A DNA stretch of 6,890 nucleotides. Source: Thermoanaerobaculia bacterium. Lineage in GTDB: Bacteria; Acidobacteriota; Thermoanaerobaculia; Multivoradales; JAHEKO01. The first letter of the stretch is position 1; each line of letters starts with the position of its first letter. The notes under the pieces are model-generated. The model saw only the letters and a program-made list of their open reading frames with translations, did not search any database and was not told the DNA's origin. The position numbers and the translations under genes are program-made. Location of the stretch: the NCBI GenBank assembly GCA_029287645.1, contig JARFQS010000332.1, positions 1 to 6,890 on the forward strand, given 5' to 3'. Shown in pieces: positions 1 through 6,184 of the stretch.

Positions 1-464
1 TCGACCGCATCCAGGCTGACGGTGACCCGACCCAATCCTGCTGCCGCCAGCGCCTCGGCCTGCTGAGCCAGCAGCGCCCCGTTCGTCGTCAGCGCGACCT
101 CGGATTCCGGCAGGGCTGCCAACATCTCGATGAGCACGGGAAGGTCGGCTCGCAGCAGGGGCTCACCGCCGGTGAGCCGGAACTTACGAACGCCAAATCC
201 GTGAAAGACCCGCGCCAGCCGGTGTATCTCCTCGAACGTGAGGATCTCCGAGCGTGGTAGAAAGACGAAGTCCGAGCCGAAAACCTCTTTTGGCATACAG
301 TACCGGCAGCGAAAATTGCAGCGGTCGGTCACCGAGATCCTGAGATCCGCCAAGGGACGCGACCATCGATCTCGAAGACTCCGAGTTTCGCTCGCGGCGG
401 CTCCGGGCTCGGATCCGACCCCTGGCCGAACCGCGGATGCCGATTGGCTGGATTGATTCTTCAC
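1..464 (-). CDS. moaA: GTP 3',8-cyclase MoaA, N-terminal part (3' end outside window)
   Basis: Radical-SAM enzyme that, with MoaC, converts GTP to cyclic pyranopterin monophosphate, the first step of molybdenum cofactor synthesis in the cytoplasm. Seen in the 154 codons present: the family signature [18 protein letters not shown], with the [4Fe-4S]/SAM cysteines C49, C53 and C56 in a CxxxCxxC arrangement; the SAM-binding LTGGEPLLR (G99, G100, E101); a TTNG strand (126-129); and VTVSLDAV at the left edge. The start chosen is GTG at 464, because GAGGAG lies 6 nt upstream and the reading frame is open from there. This gives a roughly 30-residue Ser/Ala/Pro-rich N-terminus ahead of the usual '[13 protein letters not shown]' beginning, so the extension is unremarkable and perhaps disordered. 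The C-terminal second Fe-S cluster region lies outside the window. Divergent from the kinase gene, with no other moa gene visible. The family call is very secure. Confidence 0.96.
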   Translation of the reverse strand, partial: MKNQSSQSASAVRPGVGSEPGAAASETRSLRDRWSRPLADLRISVTDRCNFRCRYCMPKEVFGSDFVFLPRSEILTFEEIHRLARVFHGFGVRKFRLTGGEPLLRADLPVLIEMLAALPESEVALTTNGALLAQQAEALAAAGLGRVTVSLDAV

Positions 465-470
465 ACGATT

Positions 471-476
471 CTCCTC
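471..476 (-). promoter_or_regulatory. Ribosome binding site of moaA
   Basis: GAGGAG on the minus strand, six bases before the GTG at 464. It decides the start of moaA, since no ATG lies in frame between the stop-free upstream region and the conserved LRISVTDRC motif. Confidence 0.7.
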
Positions 477-563
477 GACGGACTCTATCCCAACGACGCA
501 TTCGGACCGAGGCCGAATGCCAGCTAAACCTCTGTCGAGCAAGGGGTTCACGTTGAGATTGCA

Positions 564-593
564 TTGACCGCGGGAGAGATACAGTGCTAAAAA
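564..593 (+). promoter_or_regulatory. Possible sigma70-like promoter for the kinase gene
   Basis: TTGACC (564-569), an 18-base spacer ending in an extended TGC, then TAAAAA (588-593). Transcription would start near 600, leaving a leader of about 20 bases that carries the GGGAG ribosome site (608-612), 6 nt before the ATG at 619. The -10 match is only 4 of 6, so this is tentative. It sits in the 154-bp divergent spacer with moaA; I found no convincing moaA promoter in the same spacer. Confidence 0.3.
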
Positions 594-618
594 AACTCAT
601 CCACGACGGGAGACCGCT

Positions 619-3600
619 ATGGCGTTGATCCTACTGGCGGAAGAAGAGACTTCGACTATCGATCACGTCCGGTCCGTACTGGCCTCACAAGGCTGGTTGG
701 TCAAGACGGTGAAGAGCCGCGCTCAAGCTCTGAGGGCGGCGTCTGAGTTCGCGCCGCAACTCGTCCTTCTGAACGACGAGCTCAAGGGCGTAGACGACCT
801 GGTGCGGACCTTTTCTCGCCGCAGCGGTGGGCCCGGAGTCGTGCTCCTCAGCACGAAGGAGGAGAGTCCTAGCGACGGGGAGGACGTCGAGGCGGTTCTG
901 ACCAAGCCGATCGAGACCGAAGATCTGATCGAAACCATCAGAACCAAGCTCTCGACGGCAACCGACAAGAAGGCCTCCAGCGACGCTGACACCGACGTTC
1001 GGATCTTCTCTTCTGAGGAGATCTTCGGCGACCTTCTCGACGACATCCTCGACAAGGACGAAGCGAAGCAAGCGGTGAGCTCGGCCGACGAGGATAGCGC
1101 GGAAGAACCGGCCGCGGAAGAAGTCGCGGCAGAGACCGAGGACAGCGAGACAGACACTCCTGAGGAGATCGAGCTGGAAGACCTCGGGCCGGCTGAAGCT
1201 GTAGGCGAGGTGGAGACCTCTGCGGCGGAGGACGAGCCAGAGCCTACCGACGAAAAGGAAGAGGAGGAGGACACCGCGGCAGTCAGCGATGCCGACAGCA
1301 TGGCGGATTTCTCCGATCTCGAGGAGCTTGCCAAGGAGGCGGTCCCTGCTTTCGTCGACGCAATGGAAGCCCAAGCACGGCAGGAAGGCGCACCCGAGGA
1401 GGAACTGGACGTCGCCGAGTTGTTGCGCCAGACGGCGCCGACCCCAGCACCTGCAGAGCCTGAAGCGACTCCCACTGGAGAGGACTCGGATGCGGACCTC
1501 GAGGCCAAGCTGAGCGACACACTTGCCGGTGTGCTCGCCGCTTCGCTGGGGGCCGCAGCCGAACCGAAGAGTACCGAGGCGGATCGCGACAGTGGTTCCG
1601 CCAACGATGTCGACAGCCTGTTGTCCCAGGCTCTCGGCGACCTCGATATCGGGGAGCCCCGGGCGCCCGAGGGACCCGTCACCCCGCTGGATGCCGACAC
1701 GCGGGAGGCGTCCTCGGAAGAGCTCGAAGCCGGCGAGGAGGCCGTGGCGGAAGAGGAGTCTGAGGAGGCGGAAGAGGCAGACGTGATGGAGGTCTCGGAG
1801 CCCGAGGCCGAAGACGAAACGCCCGTCGAAGAAGTCGCCGAGCCGGTCGCGGACGAAGAGACCGAGCCCGTGATCGAGTTCGGTGAGTACTCCCTCGAGG
1901 AGCGAATCGGGTTGGGTGGAATGGCCGAGGTCTGGAAGGCACGAAGGCAGGGAGTCGAGGGTTTCGAGAAGCGCGTCGCCATCAAGAAGATCCTCCCTCA
2001 ACCCGCCGAGAATCAGGACTTCGTCGACATGTTCATCGACGAGGCGAAGCTCGCCGCCCAGTTGAACCACAAGAACATCACCCACATCTACGATCTGGGC
2101 AAGGTCGACGACGACTACTTCATCGCCATGGAATATGTGGAGGGGGACAACCTGCGTCGCCTTCTCGATGCCGGCCGCAAGCGTGAGAAACCACTTCCGG
2201 CTGGGTTGGCGCTCTATATCGCGTCTCGCATCGCGGATGCTCTCGACTACGCCCATCGCAGCAAGGACTTCAACAACACGGAACTGGGCCTCGTGCATCG
2301 AGATGTCTCGCCCCACAACGTCTTGATCAGCCATGAAGGCGACATCAAGCTCTGCGATTTCGGAATCGCCAAGGCGGTCTCCAAGATCAGTACGACCCAG
2401 ATGGGGGCTCTCAAGGGCAAGCTCCAGTACATGTCGCCCGAGCAGGCCTGGGGGCGCTCGATCGATCATCGCTCCGACATCTTCTCCACCGGCACGCTTC
2501 TCTTCGAGATGCTGACTGGAGAGAAGCTCTTCACCGGCGACAGCGAGTTGGCCGTCCTGGAAGCGGTGCGGGAATGCGAGACCGCAGAGAGGGTGATTCA
2601 GGATCCGGCCATCCCGTCGCGGATCAAGGGTCTGCTCCTCAGAGCGTTGGCCAAGGAGACGGAAGAACGGTACGAGACCGCCGGGGAGCTGCTCGGAGGC
2701 CTCGAGGAGCTGCTCGAGGAGTTCGAACCGACTCCTGGCCAGAGGGAAATGAGCGCCTATGTCCACGAGCTCCTGGACCTGCCAGAGGACACCGCGAAGG
2801 AGAGCGGGGGCGAACCGGAAGAGGCCAAGGCCTCCAAAGAAGCGGAGCCGGAGGTCGAAGAGGAGACCTCCGAGCCAGCTGCGATCCTCCTCGACGAAGC
2901 TCCAGTCGAGCCGGCAGGCGAAGAGACCGCGGACGAAGACGCTGTTGAAGAGGAAAAGAAGCGACCGGCCTTCCTCAAGTGGCTATCCAGACTGCTCCCG
3001 GTCGTAGCCGTGGCCGCCGTCGGCGGTTACCTGATCGCAGGTCGCTCGGACGGGCCGAGGGTGACCCAGCCGTCGGGCGAGACTGCCACCCCGAGAGTCG
3101 TGGAGAGCCCCGTTTTTCGCCCCGATGCGGTAGAAGCCAGCCTGCCTTCTGAGACGGGTGGTGGAGAATCAGCGACTCCGGCTGGAGGCGAAGCAGCACA
3201 GGCGACAGCACCTACTCCGGTTCAGGCGCAACCGACTCCCGCTCCCGCACCCCAGAACCAGCAGGTCGACGAGCCCGCCCAAGAGCCCGAGCCAGCAGCC
3301 GAAGACACCTCGACCGACGCGGAGCCGATACCGACCGAAGTGGCCGAATCGGTGACCCAGCAAGAGCCAGGAGCCAACCCTTCGGATCCCGAGCTGGATC
3401 GGAGGGTCGAGGAGGATCTCCAGAGAGTGCAGGAGCTGATCTCGACACCGGACTTCGCAGCCGACGGGGAGCAGGGTACAGCGGCCCCGACGGAGTCGCT
3501 CAGCGGAGAGATCGAGCCGACAACGACCGTCCAGGATCCCGCTGTGGATGACTTTGGAACGCTGATCGAGGAAGCCGGATCTAGCTCCACCGCGCAGGAA

Positions 3601-4113
3601 GTCGCCAACGATTCCAGTCAGGGGGCTTCCCTCGTAGGGGAAGAGCCCGCCACTTCCGTTCCGGACAGCGAAGGCTTCGAGGAGGGCCCCACGCTGACCG
3701 CCGAAGGGGGTGATCCCCCGGAGGACACGATCCCAGCTGCGGAACCGGAAGTCGCGGACTCCAGCCCAGCTCTGCCGATTGCGCCGCCAGCCGAAGAGCC
3801 GGCTGCGACGCAGCCGGGAGACCTGGTCGAGCCGGGACCGGGGGTCGTAGAGCCCCAGGTCCTTTCGTTTCAGCCGCCGGCCTACTCGGAGGTGGCCCGC
3901 CGCGTCCGTGCCACCGGTACGGTCCGGGTGGCGGTCCTGGTGGATGAAAACGGTCAGGTCGCAGACGCCAGGCTGGTCGAAGGCCTGCCACAAAGAGTGG
4001 GCCTGGACGAACAGACACTGGAGGCAGCCCGCCGGGCGACCTTCAGGGCGGCTACAAAGGATGGCGTTCCAGTGAAGATGTGGCATGAGCTGGCGGTGCA
4101 GTTCCAGCCATGA
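619..4113 (+). CDS. Membrane Ser/Thr protein kinase with N-terminal pseudo-receiver and C-terminal TonB domain
   Basis: A 1164-residue chimeric signalling protein. Domains in order: receiver-like fold (about 1-112), ending in the conserved LTKP lysine K96, but with Asn52 where the phospho-acceptor Asp belongs; an acidic Glu/Asp/Ala-rich linker (about 113-418); a Hanks-type kinase (about 424-710); a second acidic linker; one hydrophobic segment (about 788-807) preceded by basic KKR; a Pro/Glu/Thr-rich spacer of about 270 residues; and a TonB C-terminal domain (about 1082-1164, with TGTVRVAVLVDENGQV). The kinase looks active: glycine loop GLGGMAEV (431-438), VAIK K456, alpha-C E475, HRDVSPHN with D562 and N567, DFG D580, SPE E608, and T592/T593 in the activation loop. 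Topology with a cytoplasmic kinase and periplasmic TonB domain is inferred from the single TM segment. Kinase-TonB proteins are known from Acidobacteriota and related phyla. Substrate and signal are unknown; no exbB/exbD is nearby. Start: ATG with GGGAG 6 nt upstream. Confidence 0.93.
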   Translation: MALILLAEEETSTIDHVRSVLASQGWLVKTVKSRAQALRAASEFAPQLVLLNDELKGVDDLVRTFSRRSGGPGVVLLSTKEESPSDGEDVEAVLTKPIETEDLIETIRTKLSTATDKKASSDADTDVRIFSSEEIFGDLLDDILDKDEAKQAVSSADEDSAEEPAAEEVAAETEDSETDTPEEIELEDLGPAEAVGEVETSAAEDEPEPTDEKEEEEDTAAVSDADSMADFSDLEELAKEAVPAFVDAMEAQARQEGAPEEELDVAELLRQTAPTPAPAEPEATPTGEDSDADLEAKLSDTLAGVLAASLGAAAEPKSTEADRDSGSANDVDSLLSQALGDLDIGEPRAPEGPVTPLDADTREASSEELEAGEEAVAEEESEEAEEADVMEVSEPEAEDETPVEEVAEPVADEETEPVIEFGEYSLEERIGLGGMAEVWKARRQGVEGFEKRVAIKKILPQPAENQDFVDMFIDEAKLAAQLNHKNITHIYDLGKVDDDYFIAMEYVEGDNLRRLLDAGRKREKPLPAGLALYIASRIADALDYAHRSKDFNNTELGLVHRDVSPHNVLISHEGDIKLCDFGIAKAVSKISTTQMGALKGKLQYMSPEQAWGRSIDHRSDIFSTGTLLFEMLTGEKLFTGDSELAVLEAVRECETAERVIQDPAIPSRIKGLLLRALAKETEERYETAGELLGGLEELLEEFEPTPGQREMSAYVHELLDLPEDTAKESGGEPEEAKASKEAEPEVEEETSEPAAILLDEAPVEPAGEETADEDAVEEEKKRPAFLKWLSRLLPVVAVAAVGGYLIAGRSDGPRVTQPSGETATPRVVESPVFRPDAVEASLPSETGGGESATPAGGEAAQATAPTPVQAQPTPAPAPQNQQVDEPAQEPEPAAEDTSTDAEPIPTEVAESVTQQEPGANPSDPELDRRVEEDLQRVQELISTPDFAADGEQGTAAPTESLSGEIEPTTTVQDPAVDDFGTLIEEAGSSSTAQEVANDSSQGASLVGEEPATSVPDSEGFEEGPTLTAEGGDPPEDTIPAAEPEVADSSPALPIAPPAEEPAATQPGDLVEPGPGVVEPQVLSFQPPAYSEVARRVRATGTVRVAVLVDENGQVADARLVEGLPQRVGLDEQTLEAARRATFRAATKDGVPVKMWHELAVQFQP

Positions 4114-4221
4114 CGACAACGATGATGAACACTAGACCTCAACTGACAATTCCGTGGACTGATCTCGGTCGAGAGTCGGCGCCGAGAGGGCGCTCGTGGC
4201 CGCTGCAGCCCGGAGCAGACC

Positions 4222-4226
4222 GGAGG
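4222..4226 (+). promoter_or_regulatory. Ribosome binding site deciding the start at 4232
   Basis: GGAGG five bases before ATG 4232. It favours that start over the in-frame GTG at 4196, whose extra 12 residues (Ala/Arg-rich) look like untranslated leader. Confidence 0.7.
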
Positions 4227-4231
4227 AAAAC

Positions 4232-4468
4232 ATGACCCTGAGCGACGAGCATCGCAAGTTCTACGAGCAGTCTTTGGAGATCACCAAGCAGGAAGTCGAC
4301 GAGCTGGATCAGCAGATCGCTGCGGAGCTGGCCAAGGTGAAGGATCGGCTCACCGAGCTTCAGAAGGCCAAAAAGGCTACACTGCAGATGTACGCAGCTG
4401 CCTGCGCCCGTTTGGGAGTGCCCAACGACCTCGCGGACGCCGAGGACGAAGCTCCCAATCTCGGATAG
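4232..4468 (+). CDS. Small coiled-coil protein of unknown function
   Basis: 78 residues, start chosen at ATG 4232 by its strong GGAGG. The protein is almost wholly helical in appearance. Residues about 5-50 are charged with regularly spaced hydrophobics (EITKQEVDELDQQIAAELAK, then VKDRLTELQKAKKATLQMY), the pattern of a coiled coil. A short C-terminal tail follows, with an Ala/Cys-containing segment (YAAACARLGVPND) and an acidic end. There is no signal peptide or membrane segment, so it is probably cytoplasmic and oligomeric. It lies 118 bp after the kinase gene and 188 bp before the ACT-like gene, all on the same strand; co-transcription is possible but the gaps are wide. I do not recognise a named family. 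The high Glu/Lys content and good codon bias make it a real gene rather than a chance frame. Function unknown; a scaffold or partner of a neighbouring protein is speculation. Confidence 0.8.
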   Translation: MTLSDEHRKFYEQSLEITKQEVDELDQQIAAELAKVKDRLTELQKAKKATLQMYAAACARLGVPNDLADAEDEAPNLG

Positions 4469-4548
4469 GCGCCTCCGACCTACAGCCGAGACGTCCGAGC
4501 CGAGCGGGCAGCTCGACTGTCATTCTTTGACTTCATCGCTGTCACCCT

Positions 4549-4577
4549 CCCTCGAGATTCGAGAGGAATCTCGAGGG
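4549..4577 (+). repeat. Perfect 12-bp inverted repeat (hairpin) upstream of the ACT-like gene
   Basis: Left arm CCCTCGAGATTC (4549-4560), loop GAGAG (4561-4565), right arm GAATCTCGAGGG (4566-4577). All 12 pairs match. It starts 80 nt after the coiled-coil gene and ends 79 nt before the ACT-like ATG. No T-tract follows on either strand, so a classic intrinsic terminator is not supported. It could be a U-tract-less terminator, an mRNA processing or stability element, or a dyad operator. The core CTCGAG is itself palindromic. Confidence 0.7.
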
Positions 4578-4643
4578 TGTGAGACAGGACCTTCGACTCG
4601 AGGCGGGCCCAGGAGAGCCCGACGAGAGGCGACGATCGGACAA

Positions 4644-4652
4644 AGAGGGGGA
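4644..4652 (+). promoter_or_regulatory. Ribosome binding site deciding the start at 4657
   Basis: AGAGGGGGA a few bases before ATG 4657. The frame is open further upstream to an ATG-like start at 4579, but the extra 26 residues are Arg/Glu-rich, overlap the right arm region of the hairpin's flank and do not resemble the ACT fold. Confidence 0.65.
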
Positions 4653-4656
4653 AAGC

Positions 4657-5070
4657 ATGGCCACCAACATCCAGCGCGTCGATTACTTCCACGCCACCGT
4701 CACCGACCGACCTGGCGAGGCCTACCGCCTGCTGACCCAGCTCGCCAGCTCCGGTGTCAGCCTTCTCGCCTTCAGCGCCATCCCAGCAGGACCCGAGCAT
4801 ACCCAGTTGATGCTCTTTCCCAAGAGCCCCGACAGCCTGATGCGGGTCGCCGGAACGGCTGGGCTGGTGCTCACCGGACCGCAGCATGCCCTGTTGATCC
4901 AGGGCGATGACGAGCTCGGCGCCCTGGCCGAGTCCCACCGGGCTCTGTTCGACGCGAATGTCAACGTCTACGCATCGACCGGTGTCGCCGACGGACAGGG
5001 GGGCTACGGCTACGTGATCTATGTCCGCAGTGAGGACTTCGAAGAAGCCGCCAGGGCACTGGGAGTCTGA
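4657..5070 (+). CDS. Tandem ACT-like domain protein
   Basis: 137 residues with the ACT-type beta-alpha-beta-beta-alpha-beta layout, apparently twice. The first unit (about 8-70) opens with the characteristic strand-turn-helix YFHATVTDRPGEAYRLLTQL, in which the DRPGE turn is where ACT domains bind small ligands at their interface, followed by SSGVSLLAFSAIP. The second unit (about 76-137) contains HALLIQGDDELGALAESHRA, then DANVNVYASTGVADGQGGYG and a last strand YVIYVRSEDF. There is no catalytic domain, signal peptide or membrane segment, so this is a free-standing soluble ACT protein. ACT domains usually sense amino acids or similar metabolites and regulate a partner enzyme; here the ligand and partner are unknown. 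It follows the coiled-coil gene on the same strand and is the last gene before a convergent spacer. Glyoxalase-like small folds are an alternative, but the DRPG turn favours ACT. Confidence 0.8.
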   Translation: MATNIQRVDYFHATVTDRPGEAYRLLTQLASSGVSLLAFSAIPAGPEHTQLMLFPKSPDSLMRVAGTAGLVLTGPQHALLIQGDDELGALAESHRALFDANVNVYASTGVADGQGGYGYVIYVRSEDFEEAARALGV

Positions 5071-5283
5071 GCATCCGTCGCCATCACGATGCCGCGATGC
5101 CGAACCAACCTGCATTCGGACATCCGAAGCGACCCTTGTCTCCAGATGAGGACGCCCCACCCCTGTAGATAGGTTCAATCTCTTGGATCTGGCGCAGGGA
5201 AGGCCAACCTGGCCCTGAACTGCCCTTCCCAATCGGCAAACAGACAACCCAGCCGATTCGGCCGGTTGGCACAGGAATTGCTC

Positions 5284-5308
5284 TAGGTTTCTGGTGGATA
5301 GAAACCTA
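5284..5308. repeat. 9-bp inverted repeat in the convergent spacer
   Basis: TAGGTTTCT (5284-5292), a 7-nt loop, then AGAAACCTA (5300-5308); all nine pairs match. AT-richer than the surroundings and without a following T-run. Role unknown; a terminator or a dyad binding site are both possible. Confidence 0.55.
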
Positions 5309-5362
5309 CCGAGCAACCCGCAAAGCAACCTACCTCAATACCCTCAAGACCCATAACCCGCC

Positions 5363-5395
5363 AGGTGACGACCTCCCGCTCAGAGGTCGCCACCT
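5363..5395. terminator. Strong hairpin, likely bidirectional terminator
   Basis: Arms 5363-5375 (AGGTGACGACCTC) and 5383-5395 (GAGGTCGCCACCT) pair at 12 of 13 positions, with one A-C mismatch at 5368/5390, around a 7-nt loop. It begins 30 nt past the stop of the minus-strand phosphopantetheinyl transferase gene and lies between convergent genes, the usual place for a shared terminator. No clear T-tract follows on either strand, so termination is inferred from position and stem strength. Confidence 0.5.
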
Positions 5396-5425
5396 CTTCC
5401 CCCCTGCCCGCAAGACAAGAACTGG

Positions 5426-6163
5426 TCACAGGCCACCGTCGAGCTTCGAGGGCTCTCGCGAAGGCGGTGAGGTGACCACCACCGTGGCCAGCGCGCCGAG
5501 CATCCTCCCCCAGGCACCGAATGACAGGTCCGACTCAGTGTCCTGAACGGTGAGTCTCGTCCACCTGCCAAAGGTCCCCGGCTCGGCACTCGAGCTGACC
5601 TGAATCCTCCTGGTATCGGCCCGCAAGCCCACGCGGAGTGCCTTGAGGGTGCTCTCTTTGGCGGCCCAGAAGAACGTCGCGATCTGGTCCATGTGAAGAT
5701 CCGGCTCGGATCGAAGGATCGCTTGCTCCTCATCTGAGTAGTAGTCACTCAGAAACCCCGAGCTCCGGGCTTCGACCACCTCGAGATCGCAGCCCGCGAG
5801 CATGTCCTCGGGAGCCAGGGCGCAGAGGCCCCAACCCGCTCGATGGCTCAACGACAGGGAAACCGGCAGGCGCCGATTTCGCAACAGTGCTTCAGGAGCG
5901 CCGTCGGCAGCGGGACGAACCGTCAGGTCGCAAGGTTCCACCGAAGAGCTGGACAAATAGGGATGCCGAAGCAGTGCCGATTTGGCAGTCCATCGACCGA
6001 GAAGCCAGTCTCGCCGGCGTTTCTCGACCCGCAGTCGATTCAGATGCCGTCGCTCCTCTGAGCTCAGCCAATCGAGCTCCGAAGGCACCTTCTCGAACCT
6101 CTCCACCCTCCACCAGGGACCCGAAGGGCTCGAGTGGTCTCGGTCTTCCCGGTAGGACCTCAT
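5426..6163 (-). CDS. Sfp-type 4'-phosphopantetheinyl transferase
   Basis: Transfers the 4'-phosphopantetheine arm of coenzyme A to a serine of acyl or peptidyl carrier proteins, making them active. The 245 residues match the Sfp-type length. Visible motifs: LLGRWTAKSAL (54-64); SLSLSHRAGWGLCAL (102-116), which carries the SHR CoA-binding motif; AGCDLEVVEAR (123-133) with the Mg2+ ligands D126 and E128; and FFWAAKESTLKAL (164-176), the W..KE..LK motif with E170 and K174. All expected key residues are present, so it should be active. Start ATG 6163 has only a weak GAGCGG upstream. It lies 21 nt after the stop of the dehydratase gene, in the same operon and the same reading frame. The likely substrate is the carrier domain of that synthase (inference). 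Cytoplasmic. Confidence 0.92.
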   Translation of the reverse strand: MRSYREDRDHSSPSGPWWRVERFEKVPSELDWLSSEERRHLNRLRVEKRRRDWLLGRWTAKSALLRHPYLSSSSVEPCDLTVRPAADGAPEALLRNRRLPVSLSLSHRAGWGLCALAPEDMLAGCDLEVVEARSSGFLSDYYSDEEQAILRSEPDLHMDQIATFFWAAKESTLKALRVGLRADTRRIQVSSSAEPGTFGRWTRLTVQDTESDLSFGAWGRMLGALATVVVTSPPSREPSKLDGGL

Positions 6164-6184
6164 CTCAGCCGCTCGGGGTGCCCT

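Larger units (their letters stand above)
5071..5425. other. Convergent intergenic spacer, 355 bp, no gene seen
   Basis: Lies between the ends of the ACT-like gene and the phosphopantetheinyl transferase gene. It is visibly less GC-rich than its neighbours, and frames across it lack coding character. It contains two good hairpins (listed separately) and weaker dyads: TTCGG/CCGAA (5115-5119/5124-5128) and GGGAAGG/CCTTCCC (5197-5203/5224-5230). No tRNA cloverleaf, CRISPR-type repeat or insertion-sequence end was found. The density of dyads leaves room for a structured RNA, but nothing identifies one. Confidence 0.6.

Noticed and set aside
184..600. Minus-strand frame of 138 codons near the left edge
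   Set aside because: It overlaps moaA in a different frame; the MoaA signature lies in the frame starting at 464.
685..2766. Long antisense frame of 693 codons opposite the kinase gene
   Set aside because: A GC-bias shadow: the sense strand has complete kinase motifs, and the antisense translation is Leu/Arg/Gly-rich with no recognisable domain.
3169..4119. Antisense frame of 316 codons opposite the TonB end
   Set aside because: Opposes a clear TonB C-terminal domain; composition is typical of a shadow frame.
4163..4187. TCTCGG/CCGAGA dyad after the kinase gene as a terminator
   Set aside because: Only 6 bp with a 13-nt loop and no T-run; expected by chance in GC-rich DNA.
5161..5190. GGTTCAATC, resembling a tRNA T-loop
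   Set aside because: The flanking bases do not form a T-stem and no acceptor or anticodon stem fits on either strand.
4480..5328. Minus-strand frame of 282 codons
   Set aside because: Runs opposite the ACT-like gene, which has a ribosome site and a coherent fold; the antisense product shows no domain.
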